Assembly (NCBI RefSeq): GCF_002843235.3
Contig: NZ_CP031123.2
Span: 3,286,001 to 3,350,000 of the forward strand
Length of the DNA: 64,000 bases
Direction of reading: 5' to 3'
From: Providencia huaxiensis
GTDB taxonomy: Bacteria; Pseudomonadota; Gammaproteobacteria; Enterobacterales; Enterobacteriaceae
Below, in pieces: positions 44,282-53,272 of this stretch (the first letter of the stretch is position 1; every line of letters starts with the position of its first letter). Both the position numbers and the translations under genes were made by a program. Under the pieces are notes generated by a model. The model saw only the letters and a program-made list of their open reading frames with translations, had not been told where the DNA came from and ran no database searches.

Positions 44282-45196
44282 ATGGCAGTTCCAACCTACG
44301 ATAAATTTATTGAGCCCGTATTACGTTTTTTAAAACACCATCCTGAAGGTGTTGCCGCCAAAGATGTCCATGAGGGCGCAGCTGAAATCCTAGGATTAAA
44401 TGACAATCAGCGTTCTGAACTCATTTCAAGCGGTCAGTTAGTCTATAAAAACCGTGCTGGCTGGGCTCATGATAGATTAAAACGTGCAGGGCTTTCACAA
44501 AGCTTATCACGAGGAAAGTGGTGCCTAACAGAGACAGGTTTAGAGTGGATTAAAAATAACCCCTTCCCCCTAACCCAAGAACAAGTTGATCATTTAGCTT
44601 TTGACTTTATGAACATAAAGCTTAAAACCAATCCTGATATAGTCCCACTAGATGAAGATACACAAATAGATCCTGACAATCTTCAGCAAGTTCGTAGCCC
44701 AGATGATCGTCTAAACGATGCGCTAAAAGAAATTCGTGAATCTGTCGCCATTGATTTACTGGCAAATTTACTTCAAGTATCCCCTACCCGCTTTGAATTC
44801 ATAGTACTAGATGTATTACATAAATTAGGTTATGGCAGCCATCGTGATGATTTACAACGTGTTGGTGGTACAGGCGACGGTGGAATTGACGGGATCATTT
44901 CGTTAGATCAGCTCGGATTAGAGCGAATTTATGTGCAGGCAAAACGTTGGCAAGGCACCGTCGGTCGTCCTGACTTACAAGCCTTTTATGGCGCGCTTGC
45001 AGGGCAAAAAGCCAAACGCGGCATTTTTATTACGACCTCTGGCTATACCGCTCATGCGATTGATTTTGCTAAATCCGTTGAGGGATTAGTCCTTATCGAT
45101 GGTAACCGCTTAGTTAACCTAATGATGGATAATGAGATAGGCGTTAGCTCACAAGTTATTAAGCTACCAAAGCTGGATATGGATTATTTTGAGTAG
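44282..45196 (+). CDS. mrr: Mrr, type IV methyl-directed restriction endonuclease
   Basis: 304 aa, the same length as E. coli Mrr. The N-terminal winged-helix Mrr_N domain (VPTYDKFIEPVLRFLKHHP to about residue 100) is followed by the PD-(D/E)XK nuclease domain: GTGDGGIDGII and YVQAKRW carry the D...QxK catalytic pattern, with GIFITTSGYT after it. It cuts foreign DNA with certain methyl-A or methyl-C marks. Next to hsdMSR it recreates the mrr-hsd arrangement of the E. coli immigration control region. Confidence 0.94.
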   Translation: MAVPTYDKFIEPVLRFLKHHPEGVAAKDVHEGAAEILGLNDNQRSELISSGQLVYKNRAGWAHDRLKRAGLSQSLSRGKWCLTETGLEWIKNNPFPLTQEQVDHLAFDFMNIKLKTNPDIVPLDEDTQIDPDNLQQVRSPDDRLNDALKEIRESVAIDLLANLLQVSPTRFEFIVLDVLHKLGYGSHRDDLQRVGGTGDGGIDGIISLDQLGLERIYVQAKRWQGTVGRPDLQAFYGALAGQKAKRGIFITTSGYTAHAIDFAKSVEGLVLIDGNRLVNLMMDNEIGVSSQVIKLPKLDMDYFE

Positions 45197-45403
45197 CTAT
45201 ATCAAATATACAAAATTTGCCGCTCATCCGATCAAAAAATAACAGTTAAGTCTATAAGACCTATTGCCTAACACTATGTTTCATTAAAGGTTTGCAGACT
45301 TTATGGTTCCAATAGTGTTTAATATATAAATACCCCTATTTCGATACCTGATTGCCCATTTAAGGCGTACTAGTCAGGCTCAAATGAACAATTAGAGTAG
45401 AAC

Positions 45404-47995
45404 ATGAATAAACAACAACTGGCAGCCAAAATCTGGGAATCTGCCAACCAGATGCGTTCTAAAATAGAAGCTAACGAATACAAAGATTACATCCTCGGCT
45501 TTATTTTCTATAAATATTTAAGTGAACAGCTTGTGCAGTTTGTTACTAAAGAGGGGATGACGGCTGAAGATATCAAAGCCCTTGATGAAAAAGATGCAGA
45601 AACCGTTGAATATATCCAAAGCAATCTGGGCTACTTTGTTGCCTATAACAACCTTTTTTCCACATGGATTGATCCAACATCTGAATTTGATGAATCTAAC
45701 GTGCGTGATGCGCTGTCTGCGTTTAGCCGTTTGATTTCGCCAACCTACAAAAAGCTGTTTGACGGTATTTTTACTACCCTAGAAACAGGTTTAAGTAAGC
45801 TAGGTGAAAGTGCAGGCAAGCGTACCAAAGCCATCAGCGATTTACTGCACTTGATCAAAAGTATCCCCATGAATGCGAATCAAGGGTATGACGTACTGGG
45901 TTACATTTATGAATATTTGATTGAAAAATTTGCGGCTAATGCGGGCAAAAAAGCAGGCGAATTTTACACGCCTCACGAAGTGTCTGTGCTGATGTCGAAT
46001 ATTGTCGCTCACGAATTACAGCATAAAGATAATATCGAAATTTACGACCCAACGTCGGGTTCGGGTTCGCTGCTGATCAACATTGGTGAAGCTGTCGGAA
46101 AATATGCTAAAAATAAAGACAGCATCACTTATTATGCTCAAGAATTAAAAGCTAACACCTACAACCTAACCCGTATGAACCTGATCATGCGCGGTATAAA
46201 AGCCAGCAACATTAAAACCCGTAATGGCGATACCTTAGAAGATGACTGGCCGTATTTTGATGAAAACGACCCACAAGGTTCATATGAGACGTTGTATGTT
46301 GATGCGGTAGTTTCTAACCCACCATACTCACAAGTTTGGGATCCCAGTTTTAAAGAAAATGACCCACGTTATTCACGCTTTGGTCTAGCCCCTAAAACGA
46401 AAGCCGATTTTGCTTTTTTACTGCATGATCTCTACCATTTAAAGCCCGATGGTATTATGACCATCGTGTTGCCTCACGGTGTGTTATTCCGTGGTGGTGA
46501 AGAAGGGGAAATTCGCAAGCAACTGATTGAACAAAATCACATTGACACGATTATCGGTTTACCGGCCAATATCTTTTTTGGCACGGGCATTCCTACGGTG
46601 ATTTTGGTGCTGAAGCAAAAACGGCAAGACACAGATGTATTGGTCGTGGATGCCTCCAAGCATTTTCTAAAAGAAGGCAAAAATAATAAACTGCAAGCCA
46701 GTGATATCAAGCGCATTACTGATGCGGTGATTAACCGCGAAAGCATTGACAAATTCTCGATACTGGTGAGCAAACAAACCCTGCGCGACAACGACTATAA
46801 CCTCAACATACCGCGCTATGTCGACTCTTCTGCTCCAGCACAACATTGGGATTTACACGCCACCATGCTAGGCGGCATCCCCAACAGCGAAATTGCTGAG
46901 CTAGCCGAGTATTGGCAAGCCTTTCCACAATTGCATGATACGTTGTTTACACCAAAATCTGACGCTTACAGTACGCTTGCCATCGACAAGCAAGCGGTTA
47001 ATGCCTGCATTAGTCAACACCCGCAAGTGTTGGCGTTTATCTGTAGCTATAACCAAGCCTTTAATGGCTTTGATGATCAGCTAAACACTGAGCTAATTGA
47101 TAACTACGAATTCGTAAAGCGTAACCAACAAGAAGCCGCGCTCAGTGACGAGCTATTTAGCCGGCTAGCGCCCATAAGCTTGATTGACAAATACCAAGCC
47201 TATCAATTTTTGAATGACCAATGGCAAATCATCAGCGCCGATTTAGAAATGATGCAAACTGAAGGTTTTGCCGTCACCAAACAAGTTGATCCTAACATAG
47301 TTATCAAGAAGAAAAATGGCCAAGACATCGAAGTGCAAGAGGGTTGGAAAGGCCATATATTGCCGTTTGATTTAGTGCAACAAACTTATTTGAGTGATGA
47401 CTTGGCAGCGTTGGCTGAGCAAGAAAACCGCCTAGCGGAAATCGCCAGCAAATTGGAAGAAATTCTGGAATCCCTCAGCGAAGAAGACAAAGAGCAAGAG
47501 ACAGTCAAAGAGAGCAAGGATGGCTTTGCCAATGCCGAAGTTAGCAAGGCTGCTAAAGTGTTCTTAAAAGAGCAAAGAGACAGCAAGACTAAGTTTGCAG
47601 CAGACAGTTATGAGGCAAAAATTATTTCTGCCAATAAGCTTATTGATGAAGAAAAAACCCTGAAAAAAGCCACCAAAGATGCCGCTACCGCGTTACATTT
47701 GAAAACAAAAACTATCATAGAAGCCCTCAGTGATGAACAGGTGAATAATCTACTGCATTTAAAATGGATTACACCATTAAGCACTGAACTCGCTGCAATG
47801 CCAAATACGGTCATTACCCAGCTCACTAGCCAAGTGCAAGCCCTTGCCGATAAATATGCCATCACTTATTCGCAAGTGGCCAATGAAATCAAAAAAACCG
47901 AGCAAGAACTGGTACAGATGATGAGCGAGCTGACGGGTAATGAATTTGATATGCAGGGTTTAGCTGAACTTACCCATTTGTTGAAGGGTGAATAA
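45404..47995 (+). CDS. hsdM: HsdM, type I restriction-modification methyltransferase subunit
   Basis: 863 aa. The N-terminal helical HsdM_N domain (AAKIWESANQMRSKIEANEYKDY) precedes the N6-adenine methyltransferase core with AdoMet motif IYDPTSGSGSLL and catalytic NPPY in VVSNPPYSQ. The protein is longer than the common 500-residue HsdM: after about residue 510 it continues with a Glu/Lys-rich coiled-coil extension to the end, as in a subset of type I M subunits. It overlaps the region of hsdS translation initiation. Confidence 0.94.
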   Translation: MNKQQLAAKIWESANQMRSKIEANEYKDYILGFIFYKYLSEQLVQFVTKEGMTAEDIKALDEKDAETVEYIQSNLGYFVAYNNLFSTWIDPTSEFDESNVRDALSAFSRLISPTYKKLFDGIFTTLETGLSKLGESAGKRTKAISDLLHLIKSIPMNANQGYDVLGYIYEYLIEKFAANAGKKAGEFYTPHEVSVLMSNIVAHELQHKDNIEIYDPTSGSGSLLINIGEAVGKYAKNKDSITYYAQELKANTYNLTRMNLIMRGIKASNIKTRNGDTLEDDWPYFDENDPQGSYETLYVDAVVSNPPYSQVWDPSFKENDPRYSRFGLAPKTKADFAFLLHDLYHLKPDGIMTIVLPHGVLFRGGEEGEIRKQLIEQNHIDTIIGLPANIFFGTGIPTVILVLKQKRQDTDVLVVDASKHFLKEGKNNKLQASDIKRITDAVINRESIDKFSILVSKQTLRDNDYNLNIPRYVDSSAPAQHWDLHATMLGGIPNSEIAELAEYWQAFPQLHDTLFTPKSDAYSTLAIDKQAVNACISQHPQVLAFICSYNQAFNGFDDQLNTELIDNYEFVKRNQQEAALSDELFSRLAPISLIDKYQAYQFLNDQWQIISADLEMMQTEGFAVTKQVDPNIVIKKKNGQDIEVQEGWKGHILPFDLVQQTYLSDDLAALAEQENRLAEIASKLEEILESLSEEDKEQETVKESKDGFANAEVSKAAKVFLKEQRDSKTKFAADSYEAKIISANKLIDEEKTLKKATKDAATALHLKTKTIIEALSDEQVNNLLHLKWITPLSTELAAMPNTVITQLTSQVQALADKYAITYSQVANEIKKTEQELVQMMSELTGNEFDMQGLAELTHLLKGE

Positions 47996-47996
47996 G

Positions 47997-49217
47997 ATGA
48001 ATATGGATAAGAAAGTACCTGAGATTCGGTTTAAAGGGTTTAGTGGGGAGTGGTTAAATAATCCAATTGGAACAATTTGCGGTACAACTTTTGGGGGAGG
48101 AACTCCTTCGACTAGCGAGAAAAGCTTTTGGCAAGGCGATATTCCTTGGATTCAATCCTCTGATCTTCAAAATAATAGTATTAGCTCAGTCAACGCTAAA
48201 AAGTATATCACTAAAGAAGCAATAAATAAGTCAGCGGCTAAGTTGGTTTCAGGTAATTCGATAGCAATCGTTACAAGAGTAGGTGTAGGAAAGCTTTCTT
48301 TAATGGAAGATGAGTATGCCACTAGCCAAGATTTTTTATCCTTAAGTGATTTGAAAGCTGACCCACAATATTCGGCTTATGCTCTCTGGATACAACTACA
48401 AATTGAAAAAGAGCAAGTTCAAGGCACATCGATAAAAGGCATAACCAAGAATGAATTATTGTCAAAAACAATAAACTATCCTGAAATAAAATCTGAGCAA
48501 ACGGCCATCGGCAGCTACTTCAAAAAGCTCGATAGCCTAATCAACCAACACCAACAAAAGCATGACAAACTCAGCAATATTAAAAAAGCTATGATTGAAA
48601 AAATGTTTCCTAAACAAGGCGAAGCCGTGCCAGAAATCCGTTTTAAAGGGTTTAGTGGGGAGTGGGAGGAAAAGAGCGTTAGCCAGCTTGGGGAAATCAT
48701 AACTGGTTCTACACCATCAACTCAGAATCTAGCTAATTATTCTAATGATGGAATACCTTGGGTTACTCCGACTGATATTTCTAGAAATGTTACATTTAAT
48801 ACCGCAAAACGATTATCACTAGTAGGTTGTAAAGTAGCGCGTATAGTACCCAAAAATACAATTTTGGTGACATGTATCGCCAGCATAGGGAAAAATACAA
48901 TTTTAGGTTCACAAGGTAGCTTTAACCAACAAATAAATGGTGTTGTTCCAAATGAAAAAGAGAATAATCCATATTTTCTATATTCAGCTAGTGTATTATG
49001 GTCAGAAAAATTAAAAAGATCCGCCTCTTCTGGAACCATGCAGATTGTAAATAAAACAGAGTTTTCCGAATTAAAAAATCGTGTACCAAAAAAAGAGGAA
49101 CAAATCGCTATCGGCAACTATTTCCAAAAGCTCGACGTGCTGATCAACCAGCACCAACAGCAAATCACTAAACTCAACAATATCAAACAGGCCTGCTTGA
49201 GCAAAATGTTTGTCTAG
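47997..49217 (+). CDS. hsdS: HsdS, type I specificity subunit with two TRDs
   Basis: 406 aa from ATG 47997 (GAAGGG eight bases upstream; the frame extends to a GTG inside hsdM). Two target recognition domains, each introduced by PEIRFKGFSGEW (about residues 7 and 215) and each closed by a conserved coiled-coil (QHQQKHDKLSNIKKAM and QHQQQITKLNNIKQAC). The 24-bp exact direct repeat at 48030-48053 and 48642-48665 lies at the start of each half and could allow half-swapping. It decides the DNA sequence recognised by HsdM and HsdR. Confidence 0.94.
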   Translation: MNMDKKVPEIRFKGFSGEWLNNPIGTICGTTFGGGTPSTSEKSFWQGDIPWIQSSDLQNNSISSVNAKKYITKEAINKSAAKLVSGNSIAIVTRVGVGKLSLMEDEYATSQDFLSLSDLKADPQYSAYALWIQLQIEKEQVQGTSIKGITKNELLSKTINYPEIKSEQTAIGSYFKKLDSLINQHQQKHDKLSNIKKAMIEKMFPKQGEAVPEIRFKGFSGEWEEKSVSQLGEIITGSTPSTQNLANYSNDGIPWVTPTDISRNVTFNTAKRLSLVGCKVARIVPKNTILVTCIASIGKNTILGSQGSFNQQINGVVPNEKENNPYFLYSASVLWSEKLKRSASSGTMQIVNKTEFSELKNRVPKKEEQIAIGNYFQKLDVLINQHQQQITKLNNIKQACLSKMFV

Positions 49218-49226
49218 GGAGTGACC

Positions 49227-52200
49227 ATGACCACGTTTAAAACCGAAGCACAGTTTGAGCAGGCGTTTATTGAGGTACTCACCCAAAAGGGTTGGGAGCC
49301 GCAGATCCTTAAAAACAAAACCGAAGCGGAATTGCTGCAAAATTGGGCTAACATTTTATTCGAAAATAACCGCCAGCAAGACAGATTAAACGATGTGCCG
49401 TTAACTGATAGCGAAATGCAGCAGATTATTGAGCAAATCAAAGAGCTTAAAACACCGCTCAAACTCAACGGTTTGATTAACGGAAAAACTGTCGCGATAA
49501 AACGCGATAATCCTGACGACGCCTTGCACCTAGGCAAAGAAATTAGTTTAAAAATTTACGATCGTCAAGAAATCGCCGCGGGGCAAAGCCGCTACCAAAT
49601 TGCACAACAGCCAAAATTTGAACGGGGTAGCCCATTAGGTAATGATCGCCGTGGTGATGTGCTGTTGCTCATTAACGGGATGCCGGTCATTCATGTCGAG
49701 CTAAAACGCAGTGGTATTCCGGTTAGCCAAGCTGTTAACCAAATCGAAAAATACAGCGCAGAAGGTATCTTTAGTGGATTGTTTTCACTGATCCAAGTAT
49801 TTGTGGCAATGGAGCCTAATGAAACCAAATACTTTGCCAATCCGGGATTAGACGGTAAATTTAACCCTGACTATCAATTTAACTGGGCTGATTTTAATAA
49901 TGAGCCTATGAATCATTGGAAAGATATTGCGTCCACACTGCTATCGATCCCGATGGCACACCAGTTGATTGGTTTCTACACCGTCGCTGACGATACCGAC
50001 GGCATACTAAAAGTGATGCGTAGCTACCAGTATTACGCCGCCAATGCGATATCCGATAAGGTAGCTAAAACCAATTGGCAGCAACTGGGTAGCGCGGCCA
50101 ACAATCTCGACCGTCTCGGCGGTTACGTGTGGCATACCACGGGTTCAGGGAAAACCATGACCAGCTTTAAATCGGCGCAACTCATTGCACAATCGAAAGA
50201 TGCCGATAAAGTGATTTTTTTAATGGACAGAATTGAACTAGGTACTCAGTCTCTATCAGAATACCGAAACTTTGCTGGCGATGGCGAAGACGTACAAGCC
50301 ACTGAAAATACCTACGTCCTGATCACCAAGTTAAAAAGCACAGCCCCTGCCGATACCTTAATTGTTAGCTCCATTCAAAAAATGAGCAATATTTTTGAGG
50401 AAGTCAACGATGAAGGCTCTGCCACGAACGCAGTCGATATTGAAAGAATACGCGCCAAACGCTTGGTGTTTATTATCGATGAAGCGCACCGTTCGACGAT
50501 GAGTGGCGGCAAAGAAAACAAAGAAGGCATGCTGGTAAGGATCAAAAAAACATTCCCCAAAGCACTCTTTTTTGGGTTTACTGGCACACCGATTCATGAT
50601 GAAAATCAAATCAATAGTAATACTACCGCCGATGTGTTTGGCAACGAGTTACACCGTTATAGCATTGCTGATGGTATACGTGATGGCAACGTGCTAGGTT
50701 TCGACCCTTACAAAATATCCACTTTTAAAGACGGCGATCTAAAAAAAGAGGTTGCCTTAGCACAAGCCAAGGCCAGTTCTGTGCAAGATGCCATGGATGA
50801 CCCTGCCAAAAAGAAAAAATTTAACAACTTTATGAAAGATGTACCGATGGCTGGCTATAAAGACGCCATCGACAAATACCATAAAGGCATCGAAGACTAT
50901 GTGCCTAAAAACCAATATTTAATGGACGATCACCAAGAAAAAGTGGTCACTGACATCTTAAATGAATGGGATGTACTTAGCCAAGGCTATAAATTCCACG
51001 CACTTTTTGCCACCAATAGTATTGCAGAAGCTATTGATTATTATCGCCGCTTAAAAGCCGCTAAGCCCGAGCTTAAAATATCCGCTTTATTTGATCCACA
51101 TATTGATAACGATGGCTGTGATGATCGTGGTTCTACCTTTAAAAGTGATGGTCTAGAAGAGATCATGAGCGACTATAATGCGCGCTATGCTCAGGATTTT
51201 GATTTTTCCCGTCATGCAGCCTTTAAGAAAGATTTAGCGGCACGTCTTGCCCATAAAAAACCTTATGAGCGTATTCATACCGAGCCTTCAAAACAATTGG
51301 ATTTACTAATTGTCGTCGATCAAATGCTCACCGGGTTTGATTCTAAATGGTTGAATACGTTGTATTTGGATAAGGTCATTAAATACCAAAATATTATTCA
51401 AGCTTTTTCACGCACTAATCGCTTGTTTGGCCCTGACAAACCTCATGGCATTATCCGTTATTACCGCTACCCACACACGATGGAACAGCATATTAACGAT
51501 GCGGTAAAACTCTACTCAGGTGATAAACCTATCGGCTTATTTGTTGATAAATTACCAAGCAATATTAAAGCTATGAACGAATTGATGGCAGAAACTAATG
51601 AACTGTTTATCAACGCAGGAATAGCGAATTTTGAAAAATTGCCTGATGATATTGAAGCCTGTGGCAAATTTGCAAAACTGTTCAATTCCTTTAACCAACA
51701 TTTAGAAGCTGCCAAAATACAAGGCATGCATTGGGATCAATCCGTCTATTCATCTACCGAAAGTGATGCCAAATATGAAGTGACGTTGAATACGGACGAA
51801 CAAACCTATTTAAGCCTAGTTTTACGTTATAAAGAATTGGTCAGCAAAGGCGAGAGCGCTGGAGCAGGTGGTGGTGACGTTCCTTTTGATATCAGTGGTT
51901 ATTTAACAGAAATAGATACTGGTAAAATCGATGCGGACTATATGAACAGCCGTTTTGATAAATATTTAAAGGAACTAAAAGTACATCAAGACTCTGCCGA
52001 TATTGAGAATACGTTGAATGAACTACATAAGTCATTTGCATCACTCACGCAAAGTGAACAAAATTACGCAAAACTATTCTTACATGACTTACAACGCGGC
52101 GACGCACAATTGATAGACGGTTATACATTTAGAGATTACATCAATACTTACAAAAATAATGCTGAAAATGCATTACTCAACACAGTGGTTGATGCACTTG

Positions 52201-52463
52201 GTTTAGATAAAGGGCTGCTTATTGCATTAATGTCTGATAACGTAAGTGAAAAAAACCTTAACAACTTTGGGCGCTTCGATGCATTAAAAAATTCGGTAGA
52301 TAAAACAAAAGCTAAAGCCTATTTTGATAAACAAGATGGCGTGGCACTCCCTCCGTTTAAACTAAATATGCGTATTGAACAGTTTTTAAAGCAGTTTATT
52401 TTCGCACAAACGGATGCTGTCTTAGATGATATTGTTGGTGCGCCAAACGGTGTATTAGAATAG
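49227..52463 (+). CDS. hsdR: HsdR, type I restriction endonuclease/translocase subunit
   Basis: 1078 aa from ATG 49227, with AGGGA six bases upstream; GTG 49221 is less likely. The N-terminal nuclease domain has GNDRRGDVLLLINGMPVIHVELKRSG (D...ExK pattern, about residues 134-160). The SF2 motor follows with GYVWHTTGSGKTMTS (Walker A), IIDEAHRSTMSG (DEAH), FGFTGTPI and IIQAFSRTNR (motif VI). It cleaves DNA after translocation when the HsdS target is unmethylated. Together with HsdM and HsdS this is a complete type I system in M-S-R order. Confidence 0.95.
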   Translation: MTTFKTEAQFEQAFIEVLTQKGWEPQILKNKTEAELLQNWANILFENNRQQDRLNDVPLTDSEMQQIIEQIKELKTPLKLNGLINGKTVAIKRDNPDDALHLGKEISLKIYDRQEIAAGQSRYQIAQQPKFERGSPLGNDRRGDVLLLINGMPVIHVELKRSGIPVSQAVNQIEKYSAEGIFSGLFSLIQVFVAMEPNETKYFANPGLDGKFNPDYQFNWADFNNEPMNHWKDIASTLLSIPMAHQLIGFYTVADDTDGILKVMRSYQYYAANAISDKVAKTNWQQLGSAANNLDRLGGYVWHTTGSGKTMTSFKSAQLIAQSKDADKVIFLMDRIELGTQSLSEYRNFAGDGEDVQATENTYVLITKLKSTAPADTLIVSSIQKMSNIFEEVNDEGSATNAVDIERIRAKRLVFIIDEAHRSTMSGGKENKEGMLVRIKKTFPKALFFGFTGTPIHDENQINSNTTADVFGNELHRYSIADGIRDGNVLGFDPYKISTFKDGDLKKEVALAQAKASSVQDAMDDPAKKKKFNNFMKDVPMAGYKDAIDKYHKGIEDYVPKNQYLMDDHQEKVVTDILNEWDVLSQGYKFHALFATNSIAEAIDYYRRLKAAKPELKISALFDPHIDNDGCDDRGSTFKSDGLEEIMSDYNARYAQDFDFSRHAAFKKDLAARLAHKKPYERIHTEPSKQLDLLIVVDQMLTGFDSKWLNTLYLDKVIKYQNIIQAFSRTNRLFGPDKPHGIIRYYRYPHTMEQHINDAVKLYSGDKPIGLFVDKLPSNIKAMNELMAETNELFINAGIANFEKLPDDIEACGKFAKLFNSFNQHLEAAKIQGMHWDQSVYSSTESDAKYEVTLNTDEQTYLSLVLRYKELVSKGESAGAGGGDVPFDISGYLTEIDTGKIDADYMNSRFDKYLKELKVHQDSADIENTLNELHKSFASLTQSEQNYAKLFLHDLQRGDAQLIDGYTFRDYINTYKNNAENALLNTVVDALGLDKGLLIALMSDNVSEKNLNNFGRFDALKNSVDKTKAKAYFDKQDGVALPPFKLNMRIEQFLKQFIFAQTDAVLDDIVGAPNGVLE

Positions 52464-52579
52464 CCATGAATAGCGCAAAAATTAGGATTGACTCGCTTTC
52501 TCAATGAGTTTACTCAGTAAAGCACTAACTGCCGATTGTACTTCTTAGATTATTCAATTTGATAATAAATCATAAATAC

Positions 52580-52617
52580 AAAAGCAGTTTTTTCCTCTGA
52601 AGGTAAAAGCTGCTTTT
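52580..52617 (+). terminator. Terminator after hsdR
   Basis: Inverted repeat AAAAGCAG (52580-52587) / CTGCTTTT (52610-52617) with a T-rich 3' side, about 115 bp after the hsdR stop. Confidence 0.55.
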
Positions 52618-52678
52618 ATCATTTAAAAAATTACACTTACGACGTTATCCCTTCCAACTCATCTACACAGTTTGTTAA

Positions 52679-53161
52679 AACTCCAGTAGCACGGATCGCA
52701 TTCTTATCGATATAAGCCACTACAAGCAGTTAAATTTACCTGCATTTCGAAAAGATGATTATCGACGTATCGAACTGGAGCAAAAAGTAATGTCTGCTCA
52801 TCTAGAGCACAATAGAGAAAAACGTAAATTTATCGTAGAAGGAGTAAAAAACTGGATGAATAAATATTGACCAAATAGAGTAAGCTACTTTTTGACTAAT
52901 TGCCTTACCGCATAGGTTAATTGTAATAACAGACTGATAGTCAAAACAAACAAAAAATGAAACTAGGCCTCCAAAAACTAGTCACGATGTTCTTGAGTTT
53001 GACTGAGTCTGTGTGGTGTGCACTTACTTTGAAGGTAAAGTTTACCACCGTTGTATAATAGAGCGTATAGTGGAGAGGGACAAGAACGAGTATTAGTTGA
53101 ATGCAATAAACAAGCTGCTGATGATTTACATTTGAATAGCCTAGTACGGCAGCTTACCTAG
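52679..53161 (+). pseudogene. Two coding remnants without start codons
   Basis: In the 800-bp gap after hsdR, two stretches look coding but lack usable starts. One is 52679-52870, 63 codons (including LPAFRKDDYRRIELEQKV and ending VKNWMNKY). The other is 53039-53161, 40 codons (including GQERVLVECNKQAADDLH, ending VRQLT). They probably come from genes deleted when the helicase gene or the hsd block was inserted. I recognise neither family. The rest of 52464-53272 shows nothing supportable. Confidence 0.45.
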
Positions 53162-53272
53162 ACCATATTGCTCCGTGACATGAACAAGATGTGATTCGAG
53201 AAGATCTCAATGTGAACCAAGGTGATTGATTATAAACCTTCTTATGATAATTGAATATGTAAAGGAGATTAC

